Part shown: positions 1 through 7,035 of the stretch, piece by piece
Numbering within the stretch: position 1 is the first letter of the stretch
Layout: each line of letters opens with the position of its first letter
Assembly (NCBI RefSeq): GCF_013267355.1
Contig: NZ_CP053985.1
Span: 3,844,001 to 3,908,000 of the forward strand
DNA length: 64,000 bases
Direction of reading: 5' to 3'
DNA from: Achromobacter pestifer
GTDB lineage: Bacteria; Pseudomonadota; Gammaproteobacteria; Burkholderiales; Burkholderiaceae_B
Position numbers and translations under genes: made by a program
Notes under the pieces: model-generated
Seen by the model: the letters and a program-made list of their open reading frames with translations, nothing else
Told to the model about the DNA's origin: nothing
The model's database searches: none

Positions 1-146
1 AGAAGGGCGTGCCCATCATCGAGCTGGCGGCGCTGGACGAGCTGTCGCGCGACCAAGTCTATGAGTTCGCCTTCATCGGCGGGCCGCTGAAGATCCGTGG
101 CGGCGATGCGGCGCCACTGCGTCCGGTGGCGATGCCGCTGCGCTGA
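1..146 (+). CDS. C-terminal end of a cyclase-family (kynurenine formamidase-like) protein, 5' truncated
   Basis: The first 146 bases are the last 47 codons of a forward gene that begins before the window; the frame is open from base 3 to a TGA at 144-146. The tail ends with the pattern PLKIRGGDAAPLRPVAMPLR, which resembles the C terminus of the cyclase family (metal-dependent amidohydrolases such as kynurenine formamidase), where a similar PLKIxGG...RPVA end is common. The catalytic HxGTHxD region would lie upstream and cannot be seen. It converges with the TetR gene, whose stop lies one base further on. Family assignment rests on the tail alone, so the substrate cannot be inferred. Confidence 0.6.
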   Translation, partial: KGVPIIELAALDELSRDQVYEFAFIGGPLKIRGGDAAPLRPVAMPLR

Positions 147-147
147 A

Positions 148-759
148 TTACTTGCTGCGCTTGACCATCGCCACGATGGTCTGCATCAATTCGTCGCGCG
201 CCTGTTCCATGCCGATGTCCTGGGCCACGGCCGCATGCGCCAGGCCGTCGGCCGCGCCGAGCATCGCCCACATGCCGGCCTGCGCAATGCCCGCGGGTCC
301 GGCGTAAGGCGCAAGTATGGCCTGACATTTCTTGATGAAGGCCAACTGGTATTGATGCTTGACCGCCGCCAGTTCCGGCGAGCCGCCCAGCGCGGCCAGC
401 ACGCCGGGAATCTCGCGTCCCTGGGTCATGACGCATTCGATGTAGCCCGCTGCGATGACCCGGGCTTTTTCCTTCAGGACCGGCTTGCTGGCGGCGATCG
501 CGGCGTCGATGAGCGCGGTCTGGCGGACGTCGAAGTCCTGGTACAGCGCCACCAGCAGTCCGTTGCGCGTGCCGAAGTGGTCGTAGGCCACGGGTTTGGT
601 GATGCCGGCCTCCGCGGCCAGCCGTCCCAGCGTCAGCGCGTCCGTGCCTTCGCCGCTGATCAGCTTCCAGGCGACGTCCAGCAACTGGCGCTGGCGTTCG
701 TCGCGGGACAGGCGGCGCTGCGGGACGGCTTTGGCGGTGCTAGTCGGTTTTGTGGTCAT
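148..759 (-). CDS. TetR/AcrR-family transcriptional regulator
   Basis: A 203-residue protein of typical TetR size. Residues about 43-62 (LGRLAAEAGITKPVAYDHFG) form the N-terminal helix-turn-helix with the usual K-x-x-x-Y/F-x-H-F end. The rest is the variable all-helical ligand-binding domain. The ATG at 759 overlaps the stop of the upstream quinone-reductase gene by 4 bases (ATGA, 756-759), so the two are cotranscribed and translationally coupled. A long dyad at 1403-1435, just upstream of the first gene of the pair, is the likely operator. I infer autoregulation and repression of the reductase until an inducer, possibly a quinone or electrophile, binds. The effector is unknown. Confidence 0.9.
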   Translation of the reverse strand: MTTKPTSTAKAVPQRRLSRDERQRQLLDVAWKLISGEGTDALTLGRLAAEAGITKPVAYDHFGTRNGLLVALYQDFDVRQTALIDAAIAASKPVLKEKARVIAAGYIECVMTQGREIPGVLAALGGSPELAAVKHQYQLAFIKKCQAILAPYAGPAGIAQAGMWAMLGAADGLAHAAVAQDIGMEQARDELMQTIVAMVKRSK

Positions 760-1376
760 GCTTGGACTTCCTCCTCGCGGATTACAGCACGCGAGGAGAA
801 AATCTTCTGGCCTATGGTTCGGGCGGCGTCGAGATGCGCGGCGGGAAAGCCCGCGTCCGAAGGCAGCAGCAATTCCGAGGTGGCGACGTTGGCGCCGCAG
901 TAGCCGAAGATGCCGTGGTCGATCTGCGTCTTCATGGCGCCGAAGTAGCCGTGCCGCGCATAAGTGCGTTGGTTGGCCCCGCCCAGCGCGACCAGATGCA
1001 CGTCGAGGTGTTGCAGCTTCTTGACCAGCTTGCCGTCCGCGTCTTCGTAGGCCCAGCCTTGCGTGAACACCCGGTCGATCCAGCCCTTGAGCAAGCCCGG
1101 GAAAGACCACCAGTACACGGGGTAGACCAGCACCAGCGCATCCGCGCGTTCGAGCCGCGCATGTTCCGCGGCGACTTCCGGGAGCGGCTCTCCCTTGCCC
1201 ATGGCCAGCGCGGTGTCCGGCTGGGTGAATCTCGGGTCGAAATCTTCCGCGGCCAGGTCGGCGACTTCGAAAGTGTGCCGGGCATCGGCGGCGGAAATTC
1301 CGTCCGCGATCTGTCGTGCGACCGCATGGGTCAACGAGGCAGGATCGGGATGTGCGACAACGATGAGCGCATGCAT
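756..1376 (-). CDS. NAD(P)H-dependent FMN/FAD oxidoreductase (NQO1/MdaB/KefF-like quinone reductase)
   Basis: A 206-residue flavodoxin-fold protein. It opens with a beta strand and nucleotide loop (ALIVVAHPDPASLTHAVA, residues 3-20). The family signature PVYWWSFPGLLKGWIDRVF lies at residues 86-104 and provides the flavin/nicotinamide site. Members reduce quinones or other electrophiles by two electrons with NAD(P)H in the cytoplasm. It is the first gene of a two-gene operon with the TetR regulator. The start ATG at 1376 lies 27 bases from a strong dyad (1403-1435), which fits repression by that TetR. Shine-Dalgarno match is weak. Natural substrate not deducible. Confidence 0.88.
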   Translation of the reverse strand: MHALIVVAHPDPASLTHAVARQIADGISAADARHTFEVADLAAEDFDPRFTQPDTALAMGKGEPLPEVAAEHARLERADALVLVYPVYWWSFPGLLKGWIDRVFTQGWAYEDADGKLVKKLQHLDVHLVALGGANQRTYARHGYFGAMKTQIDHGIFGYCGANVATSELLLPSDAGFPAAHLDAARTIGQKIFSSRAVIREEEVQA

Positions 1377-1402
1377 GGCGTATCCACTTCATCAAAATAA
1401 TT

Positions 1403-1435
1403 AACCTACCGATAGTAACTTACTTTTGGTAGGTT
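1403..1435. promoter_or_regulatory. Probable TetR operator: 33-bp nested dyad
   Basis: Two perfect inverted repeats share the same centre at base 1419. The outer arms are AACCTACC (1403-1410) and GGTAGGTT (1428-1435). The inner arms are AGTAA (1414-1418) and TTACT (1420-1424). The dyad lies immediately upstream of the reductase-TetR operon start (1376), where a TetR dimer or pair of dimers would block the promoter. Assignment to this TetR is inferred from position. Confidence 0.7.
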
Positions 1436-1502
1436 GTGATTTTGACGTGAAAGGCGGGGCTGTTCCCAGAGAGGCAGCCAGTCCCGTGGAATGCGGGGCG
1501 CC

Positions 1503-2210
1503 CTAGTGGCTGGGAATCTGCGCCAGCACGAGCTGGGTGGTCTGGCGCAGGTGCTGGGCCAGCAGTTCGGCGGCAGTGTCGGCGTCGCGGGCAAGCGCGG
1601 CTTCCAGCAGCTTGCGGTGTTCGTCGGCGACGTTGCGTTCCTTGCCCTTTTTCGAGGCGGGGGCGCTTTTGGTTCCGGCATTCAGCTGCACCGACAGGTA
1701 GCGGTAACGCGCGGTCTGGTCGCGCAGCAACTCGGCGATGGCGATGAGCGACTTTGAATCGCTGCCGCTGATCAGCGCCGAATGGAAGGAGGAATGCGCT
1801 TGTTCCCACTCGGCCGACAGCCCGGATCCGTCCGCCGCATGCAGGGGCAGGCGGCTCAGGCGGTAGTGCGCGCCGGCCAGCCGCTCTTCCCAGTCCAGGC
1901 TGCCGCGCGCAATGGCGCGGCGCAGCGCTTCGCATTCGATATGGATCCGGGTTTCGGTGATGTCGAGCAGTTCTTCCGCCGACACGTCCGCCACGCGGAA
2001 GCCGCGCTGGTCTTCCGCGACCACGAATCCGCTGGTGGCCAGGCGCGAAAGCGCCTCCCGCAGCGGGATGGCCCCGCTGTCGTAGCGTTCGCAGAGATCC
2101 TTGATGCGCAGACGCGCCCCGGGAGGCAGGCTGCCCGTGATGATGTCTGCGCGGATGTCATTGGCCAGGGCCGATGCCGCGGTCCGGAATGGGGTGGAAA
2201 CGGAAGTCAT
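1503..2210 (-). CDS. GntR-family regulator, FCD subfamily
   Basis: A 235-residue protein with an N-terminal winged helix-turn-helix (about residues 14-75, including GSLPPGARLRIKDLCERY and PLREALSRLATSGFV) and an all-helical FCD effector domain (about 80-230), the layout of FadR-type catabolic regulators. FCD domains bind small carboxylates, often through a metal. Around residues 195-205 a lysine-rich stretch (KKGKER) interrupts the domain. The gene is divergent from the FAH-family gene at 2325 and shares a 114-bp AT-rich control region, so it most likely regulates the 2325-6323 genes and itself. Inducer unknown. Confidence 0.9.
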   Translation of the reverse strand: MTSVSTPFRTAASALANDIRADIITGSLPPGARLRIKDLCERYDSGAIPLREALSRLATSGFVVAEDQRGFRVADVSAEELLDITETRIHIECEALRRAIARGSLDWEERLAGAHYRLSRLPLHAADGSGLSAEWEQAHSSFHSALISGSDSKSLIAIAELLRDQTARYRYLSVQLNAGTKSAPASKKGKERNVADEHRKLLEAALARDADTAAELLAQHLRQTTQLVLAQIPSH

Positions 2211-2324
2211 GCGAAACGATAAGGTTTTTATCTATGAACCTCAAGTTATCCAGGGAAAACCAGAATATATATATTTTTATGAATTACATATTCTGCATGC
2301 AACCCTCACCCATCAGGAGATCAC
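2211..2324. promoter_or_regulatory. AT-rich divergent control region between GntR and FAH-family genes
   Basis: This 114-bp region is much richer in A+T than its surroundings. It contains a perfect 12-bp palindrome AATATATATATT (2264-2275) and a TGCATGCA palindrome (2294-2301). A strong ribosome-binding site (CAGGAGA) lies at its right end, 4 bases before the GTG start at 2325. It must hold both divergent promoters and the GntR operator. I could not single out one operator with confidence. Confidence 0.5.
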
Positions 2325-3179
2325 GTGAAACTGGCCACCCTACAAATCGACGGCGCGCCTCGCGCCGCCGCCCTCGTGCAAGGCCGCCTGGCGCTGCTGT
2401 CCGCTCCCGGCGTCGATCTGGGCACGCTGCTGCGCCAGGGCAAGACGCTGGCCGACCTGGAACGCCTGGCCGCCGCGGCCACGCAGTTCATCGATCCCGC
2501 TACCGCGACCTTTCTGTCGCCGTCGATCGAACCTCCGAAGATCTTGTGCGTCGGCCTGAACTACGCCGACCACACCAAGGAAAGCCCATACGACCAGCCC
2601 GATTACCCGACGCTGTTCCTGCGGGTGTCGACCAGCCTGGGCGCGCATGAGGCCATCGTGGAGCGTCCGGCCATCAGCGATACGCTGGACTACGAGGGTG
2701 AAATGGTCGTGGTGCTGGGCAAGGGCGGGCGCAGGATCGCCAAGGAACAGGCGCTGGACCACGTATTCGGCTACGCCGTGGGCAATGAAATCTCGGTGCG
2801 TGAATACCAGTTCAAGTCGCCGCAGTGGACAGTGGGCAAGAACTTCGACGGCACGGGCACCTGGGGGCCCTACGTGGTCACGGCCGACGAGTTGCCGGCA
2901 GGCGGCAGCGGGCTGCGGATCGAGACCCGTCTCAATGGCGAGACCATGCAGTCGTCCAATACCCGCGACATGCTGTTCGACGTGGCCACCGTGATCTCGA
3001 CGGTCAGCGAGGCCATCACCTTGCAGGCAGGGGACATCATTTTCTCCGGCACGCCCGCGGGCGTGGGTTTCGGCCGCACGCCCAAGCTCTACATGAAGGA
3101 CGGCGACACGGTCGAGGTGGACATCGAGCGCATCGGCACGCTGCGCAACCGCATCCGCGACGAGGCGAAGTCCGCCTAG
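2325..3179 (+). CDS. Fumarylacetoacetate hydrolase (FAH) family protein
   Basis: A 284-residue enzyme of the FAH/2-hydroxyhepta-2,4-diene-1,7-dioate isomerase/ureidoglycolate-lyase-like family. An N-terminal cap (about 1-65) is followed by the mixed-beta catalytic domain. Metal-ligand motif DYEGEMVVVLGKGGR (122-136) supplies Glu124 and Glu126. Where the family usually reads N-D-x-[ST]-x-R-D, this protein reads NEISVRE (154-160), so the usual metal Asp is Glu. FSGTPAGVG near the C terminus is typical. The start is GTG, chosen for its good CAGGAGA site. The nearby extradiol-dioxygenase-like protein suggests a role in cleaving or isomerising ring-fission products; the exact reaction is unknown. 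Confidence 0.88.
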   Translation: MKLATLQIDGAPRAAALVQGRLALLSAPGVDLGTLLRQGKTLADLERLAAAATQFIDPATATFLSPSIEPPKILCVGLNYADHTKESPYDQPDYPTLFLRVSTSLGAHEAIVERPAISDTLDYEGEMVVVLGKGGRRIAKEQALDHVFGYAVGNEISVREYQFKSPQWTVGKNFDGTGTWGPYVVTADELPAGGSGLRIETRLNGETMQSSNTRDMLFDVATVISTVSEAITLQAGDIIFSGTPAGVGFGRTPKLYMKDGDTVEVDIERIGTLRNRIRDEAKSA

Positions 3180-3201
3180 GTATTCCGCTACGCATCCAGA
3201 G

Positions 3202-3228
3202 GCCCCGCGCCATCCATGGCGTCGGGGC
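3202..3228 (+). other. Intercistronic stem-loop
   Basis: GCCCCGCGCCAT (3202-3213) pairs with ATGGCGTCGGGGC (3216-3228), with one bulged base and a two-base loop. No T-run follows, so it is more likely an mRNA-stabilising or attenuating hairpin between the FAH-family gene and the first Bug gene than a full terminator. Confidence 0.55.
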
Positions 3229-3261
3229 GCACCGCCACGATCCTTTCCTGGAACTCCAGAC

Positions 3262-4281
3262 ATGCGAACCGTAACTTCTTTTGTGCAGCCATCCGTGGCC
3301 AATCCTGCCCGGCGCCGTTGGGCCAGGCTGCTGTTGGCCGCGGGCCTGGCGTCCAGCCTGGGCGTGGCCAGCGCCGCGGATTGGCCGGCGAGGCCCGTGA
3401 AGATCGTCGTGCCGTTCGCCGCAGGCGGAACCACCGACCTCATCGCGCGGCTGATCGCGACGCCCATGTCGCAGGAGCTGGGGCAGCCGGTGGTGGTCGA
3501 GAACCGCCCGGGCGTGGGAGGCCTGCTGGGCGCCGATGCCGTCGCCAAGGCGGCGCCCGACGGCTATACGGTGCTCATGGCCAACATCTCCTATCCGCTG
3601 GCCGCGCTGGTGGCGCAGGGCGCGAAGCGGCTCAACTTCGATCCCCTGGCCGATCTGCGCAGCGTGAGCGTGGTGGCCAACGTGCCGCTGGTCATCACGT
3701 CCACGCCCTCGGTGCCGGCCCGCAACCTGAAGGAATTCGCGGAACTGCTCAAGAAGAATCCTTCCACCCATTACGCCTATGGCTCCACGGGACCCGGCTC
3801 GTACATCCACGTGTTCGGCGTGTGGTTCCAGGAACAGACGGGCGCGTCCATGACGCATGTGCCCTTCAAGGGCGCGGCGCCCTTGAAGGGCGAAATGCTG
3901 GCGGGCCGCATCCAGATGGGCGGCGACCAATTGTCTTCGTCGTTGAGCGACATCCGGGCCGGCTCCTTGACCGCGCTGGCCGTTACGTCGCCGCAACGTT
4001 CGCCGGCCCTGCCGGACACGCCCACCGCCAGCGAACTGGGTTTCACCGGCATCGATACCGAGGGATGGAACGGCTTGCTCGCGCCGGCGCAGACGCCCGA
4101 CGCCGTCGTGGCGCGCATCGGCGCGGCGGTGGCAAAGGCCGTCCAGCAGCCTGCCATCCGCCAGCGCCTTGCCGAGCTGGGCGCCGAAGCCAGCGGTTCC
4201 AGCCCCGAGCAGATGAGCGCTCTGCTGAAAGGGCAGTTCGCGCAGTTCGGCCCCATGGTGTCGCGCCTTCAGCTGGAATGA
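3262..4281 (+). CDS. Bug-family (TctC) tripartite tricarboxylate transporter substrate-binding protein
   Basis: A 339-residue periplasmic binding protein. A long basic N terminus and hydrophobic core (LLLAAGLASSLGVASAADWP) end in a probable signal-peptidase site after ASA. The mature part starts with the family pattern WPARPVKIVVPFAAGGTTD, followed by the QELGQPVVVENRPGVGG loop and PDGYT, which shape the carboxylate pocket. Bug proteins usually bind mono- or dicarboxylates or their amides. No TctA/TctB membrane genes accompany it. It is the first of two tandem Bug genes between the FAH-family gene and the dioxygenase, implying uptake of that pathway's substrate. The ligand cannot be deduced. 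Confidence 0.93.
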   Translation: MRTVTSFVQPSVANPARRRWARLLLAAGLASSLGVASAADWPARPVKIVVPFAAGGTTDLIARLIATPMSQELGQPVVVENRPGVGGLLGADAVAKAAPDGYTVLMANISYPLAALVAQGAKRLNFDPLADLRSVSVVANVPLVITSTPSVPARNLKEFAELLKKNPSTHYAYGSTGPGSYIHVFGVWFQEQTGASMTHVPFKGAAPLKGEMLAGRIQMGGDQLSSSLSDIRAGSLTALAVTSPQRSPALPDTPTASELGFTGIDTEGWNGLLAPAQTPDAVVARIGAAVAKAVQQPAIRQRLAELGAEASGSSPEQMSALLKGQFAQFGPMVSRLQLE

Positions 4282-4287
4282 ATCCGG

Positions 4288-4310
4288 GCCGGGGATGCAT
4301 GATCCCCGGC
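4288..4310 (+). other. Intercistronic hairpin between tandem Bug genes
   Basis: GCCGGGGA (4288-4295) and TCCCCGGC (4303-4310) form a perfect 8-bp stem with a 7-base loop. GGTTTTG follows a few bases later, so it could act as a weak terminator or attenuator between the two Bug genes. Confidence 0.55.
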
Positions 4311-4350
4311 GGCTCCGGTTTTGCCACGAGTCCAACCAGAAAGGCCAGCA

Positions 4351-5337
4351 ATGAAAGCACTGCGTAGCGGCGTTGCCGCGAGTCTGCAGTTCCTGATCGG
4401 CATTCTGGCATGCGCGAACGCGCACGCCCAGGGCGACGCGCCGCCTGTTTCCATCGTGGTTCCGCAGCCGGTGGGCAATCCCACGGACGGCGTCGCGCGC
4501 AAGCTGCAGCCGCTGCTGCAGGCCGCGCTGGGCAGGACCATCATCGTCGAGAACCAACCAGGGGCGGGCGGCTCCATCGGCACACAACGGGTGCTGAACG
4601 CGCCGGCGGACGGGCGCATGCTGTTGATCGCCTCCCAGACCGAACCCATCCTGACCCCGGCCACGATGCAGCATGTGAAGTATCGGGCGGAGAACCTGCG
4701 CGCGGTGGCGGTGGTGGCGCGGCTGCCTTACATCCTGACGGGCGGCAACGCGCTTGCGGCCAGAAACCTGGGCGAACTGACCCAGCTGGCGCAGGCCCAG
4801 GGGGAAAAAGGGCTGAACTTCGGCCATATCGGCCCGGGCTCGATGATCCATCTATTGGGCGAGCAATGGGCGCGGCAAAGCCAGTTCAAGCTCAACCATG
4901 TCGTCTACCGGGGCGTTCCGCCGGTCACGCAAGACCTGATGGGCGGACAGATAGAACTGAGCTTCCTGCCGCTGGGCGGATCGACGCTCGACCTGATCGA
5001 GTCAGGCCGCATACGAGCCTACGCCACGACCGGCGCCGCGCCCAGTCCCAAGCTGCCGCAAGTGCCGCCCCTGTCCGCGTCCAGCGAAAAGCTGCGGGAC
5101 TTCGTGTACGGCACCTGGATCGCCTTCCTGGTGCCGGCCAAAACGCCGGACGCCACCGTCGCCAGCCTGAACCGCGCGATCGTCCAGGCCATGGAAGACA
5201 CCGCGTTTCGCGAGTATGTTGTTGCCACCGGCATGGAGCTGGTGGCGCAGAACACGGTGGCGGACATGCGGGATTTCTACGAGACGGAGACGGCGCTGTA
5301 CCAGGGCCTGGCACAGAAGGTCGCCGTCGAGCAGTGA
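4351..5337 (+). CDS. Bug-family (TctC) substrate-binding protein, second tandem copy
   Basis: A 328-residue Bug/TctC protein. I start it at the ATG at 4351, preceded by GAAAGG, rather than at an in-frame TTG 30 bases upstream. The signal peptide is MKALRSGVAASLQFLIG... ending at AHAQ. The usual GG-x-x-D motif after the first strand is replaced by VPQPVGNPTDGVARKL, and ENQPGAGGSIG follows. It diverges strongly from the neighbouring Bug at 3262, so the two are not a recent duplication and probably recognise different ligands. No cognate permease genes are nearby. Periplasmic location is inferred from the signal peptide. Confidence 0.92.
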   Translation: MKALRSGVAASLQFLIGILACANAHAQGDAPPVSIVVPQPVGNPTDGVARKLQPLLQAALGRTIIVENQPGAGGSIGTQRVLNAPADGRMLLIASQTEPILTPATMQHVKYRAENLRAVAVVARLPYILTGGNALAARNLGELTQLAQAQGEKGLNFGHIGPGSMIHLLGEQWARQSQFKLNHVVYRGVPPVTQDLMGGQIELSFLPLGGSTLDLIESGRIRAYATTGAAPSPKLPQVPPLSASSEKLRDFVYGTWIAFLVPAKTPDATVASLNRAIVQAMEDTAFREYVVATGMELVAQNTVADMRDFYETETALYQGLAQKVAVEQ

Positions 5338-5384
5338 GGGCAGGGCAGCCTGCCGAAACCAGAACAAGATTCTTGGAGACAGAC

Positions 5385-6323
5385 ATGCAATCGAATGCGC
5401 AGACAGCGCCGCTCGCCGTGCACTCGGTGGACGAGTTCGTGTTCAGCGTTCCCGATCTCGAAGAGGCCAGGCGCTTCTATTCGAGCTTCGGCCTGGATGT
5501 GAGGGATGAAGGCGGCTGCCTGGCGCTATACACCGAAGGCCATCCGCATCGCTGGGCCCGCATCTTGCAGGGGGAGCGCAAGCGCCTGCTGTGGGTAAGC
5601 ATGGGGATCCACGCCGGCGACATGGAGCGGTTCGCCGCGCATCTGGACCGCCTGCGTATTGCCCGCCGCGACGCGCCTCGGGGCGCCGACCCCGACGGGC
5701 TCTGGATCGAAGCGCCCGACGGGCTGGCCCTGCAGCTGCGGATCGCCGCCAAGTCGTCGCCGTCGGCCCCCGCGCCGCAGGAAGCGCCCCAGGCCAGCCG
5801 CGGCCAGGGCCGCGCGCCTGCGCGCAGCCAGGTGCGGCAGGTGCGGCCGCTGTACCTGTCGCACATCCTGCTGTTCAGCGCCGACGTGGTCCGCGCTACC
5901 CGGTTCTATGTCGACGCGCTCGGCCTGCGCGTGTCGGATACCTCGGGCGACAACATCGCCTTCATCCACAGTCCGCATGGCAGCGACCACCACCTGATCG
6001 CGCTCGCCAAGTCCCATGGCCTGGGCCTGCATCACAGCAGCTGGTGCGTGCCGTCCATCGACGCGGTGGGGCTGGGCATGGAGCAGATGGGCGCGGCAGG
6101 GTATGGGGATGGTTGGGGCGTGGGCCGCCATGTGCTGGGCTCCAACTACTTCCGCTATGTGCGCGACCCCTGGGGCAGCTACGCCGAGTACTCGTACGAC
6201 ATCGACTTCATCGCCGAAGGGCAGCGGTGGCCATCGGGGAATTATCCGCCGGAGGATTCGCTGTACGTGTGGGGGCCGGCGTTGCCGCCGGACTTCATCA
6301 ACAATTATGAGCAGGGCGCCTGA
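5385..6323 (+). CDS. VOC-superfamily extradiol (catechol 2,3-) dioxygenase-like protein
   Basis: A 312-residue protein made of two vicinal-oxygen-chelate halves, the size of type I extradiol dioxygenases. The N-terminal half (about 10-125) opens with DEFVFSVPDLEEARRFYSSF. A proline/alanine-rich linker follows (about 126-152). The catalytic C-terminal half opens with YLSHILLFSADVVRATRFYV. Probable Fe(II) ligands are His160, His216 or His217 (the HHSSW motif) and Glu268 (YAEYS), spaced as in known enzymes. The ATG at 5385 follows TTGGAG. It ends the GntR-associated set. With the FAH-family protein it suggests meta-cleavage of an aromatic diol, but the substrate is unknown and a non-oxygenase VOC role is possible. 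Confidence 0.82.
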   Translation: MQSNAQTAPLAVHSVDEFVFSVPDLEEARRFYSSFGLDVRDEGGCLALYTEGHPHRWARILQGERKRLLWVSMGIHAGDMERFAAHLDRLRIARRDAPRGADPDGLWIEAPDGLALQLRIAAKSSPSAPAPQEAPQASRGQGRAPARSQVRQVRPLYLSHILLFSADVVRATRFYVDALGLRVSDTSGDNIAFIHSPHGSDHHLIALAKSHGLGLHHSSWCVPSIDAVGLGMEQMGAAGYGDGWGVGRHVLGSNYFRYVRDPWGSYAEYSYDIDFIAEGQRWPSGNYPPEDSLYVWGPALPPDFINNYEQGA

Positions 6324-6350
6324 GCGCGCCTGACGGACCCTGAATCACCA

Positions 6351-6409
6351 CGCGCCGTCGGTTGACGGCGCGGACCTGCGCCACTCCCTGCCGACGGCAT
6401 GGAGTGGCG
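6351..6409 (+). terminator. Two consecutive hairpins after the dioxygenase gene
   Basis: CGCGCCGTC (6351-6359) pairs perfectly with GACGGCGCG (6364-6372) around a four-base loop. CGCCACTCC (6379-6387) pairs with GGAGTGGCG (6401-6409) and is followed by TTGTTG. The pair lies just after the stop at 6323 and before the AT-rich fecI-type promoter. A transcription terminator is the simplest reading, although the T-run is weak. Confidence 0.6.
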
Positions 6410-6468
6410 TTGTTGCATGGAGACACGATCAGGCGGGGATACAGAAAATTCTGGCTTTGTTTAAAATT

Positions 6469-6487
6469 AATATCTATTCTCATTTGC
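6469..6487. promoter_or_regulatory. Weak Fur-box candidate upstream of the first FecI-type sigma gene
   Basis: The AT-rich stretch 6455-6490 lies directly before the sigma-factor ATG at 6516. The best 19-bp window (6469-6487) matches the classic Fur consensus GATAATGATAATCATTATC at 11 of 19 positions by my count. Iron control is expected for such systems, but this site alone is weak evidence. Confidence 0.4.
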
Positions 6488-6515
6488 GTCTATCTGTCCG
6501 CGAGCCGCCAATTCC

Positions 6516-7013
6516 ATGATCGAGTCCCCTTCTCCTCATCCTGCGGATTCGATGGCGGCGTTGTACTCCGGCCATCATGGCTGGCTGCTGGCCTGGCTGC
6601 GCAAGCGGCTGGGCAGTCCAGCGGATGCCGCCGACCTGGCGCATGACACGTTCTTGCGGGTGCTGACGCAAACCCGGCCGGAGATTCGCGAGCCGCGCGC
6701 CTTTCTCAGCACCATCGCCCACGGCATACTGGCCAATTTCTATCGGCGCCGCGATGTCGAACAGGCCTTTTTGCGTGCGCTGGCAGCTCTGCCCGAAGCG
6801 CAGGCGCCTTCGCCGGAGACGCGCGCCATCGTGCTGGAAACGCTGATAGAGATAGACAGACGCATGAGCAGCCTGCCAGACGCGGTCTGCCAGGCGTTCT
6901 ACATGGCCCAGATCGACGGACTGAAGCAGTCGGAGATCGCGGCCCGGCTGCGGGTATCCCTGCCCACCGTGCAGCGCTACGTCGCACGGGCCTTGCAGCA
7001 GTGCTTCTTTTGA
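6516..7013 (+). CDS. FecI-type ECF RNA polymerase sigma factor
   Basis: A 165-residue ECF sigma factor. Region 2 (about residues 14-75) includes LAHDTFLRVLTQ and the PRAFLSTIAHGILANFYRRR segment that binds the -10 element. Region 4 (about 105-160) includes LPDAVCQAFYMAQIDGLKQSEIAARL and the recognition helix LPTVQRYVARAL. It directs transcription of the TonB receptor in this set when released by the FecR anti-sigma protein after ligand binding outside the cell. The fecR-type gene follows 22 bases later. An AT-rich, possibly Fur-regulated promoter precedes it. Confidence 0.93.
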   Translation: MIESPSPHPADSMAALYSGHHGWLLAWLRKRLGSPADAADLAHDTFLRVLTQTRPEIREPRAFLSTIAHGILANFYRRRDVEQAFLRALAALPEAQAPSPETRAIVLETLIEIDRRMSSLPDAVCQAFYMAQIDGLKQSEIAARLRVSLPTVQRYVARALQQCFF

Positions 7014-7035
7014 TCCGGTCGCCAGGACTGTGCCG

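Noticed and set aside
148..1395. A single 415-residue fusion of reductase remnant and TetR
   Set aside because: The long frame only reads the reductase gene out of frame. The reductase is intact in its own frame (756-1376) and the TetR starts at its own ATG with a 4-base overlap.
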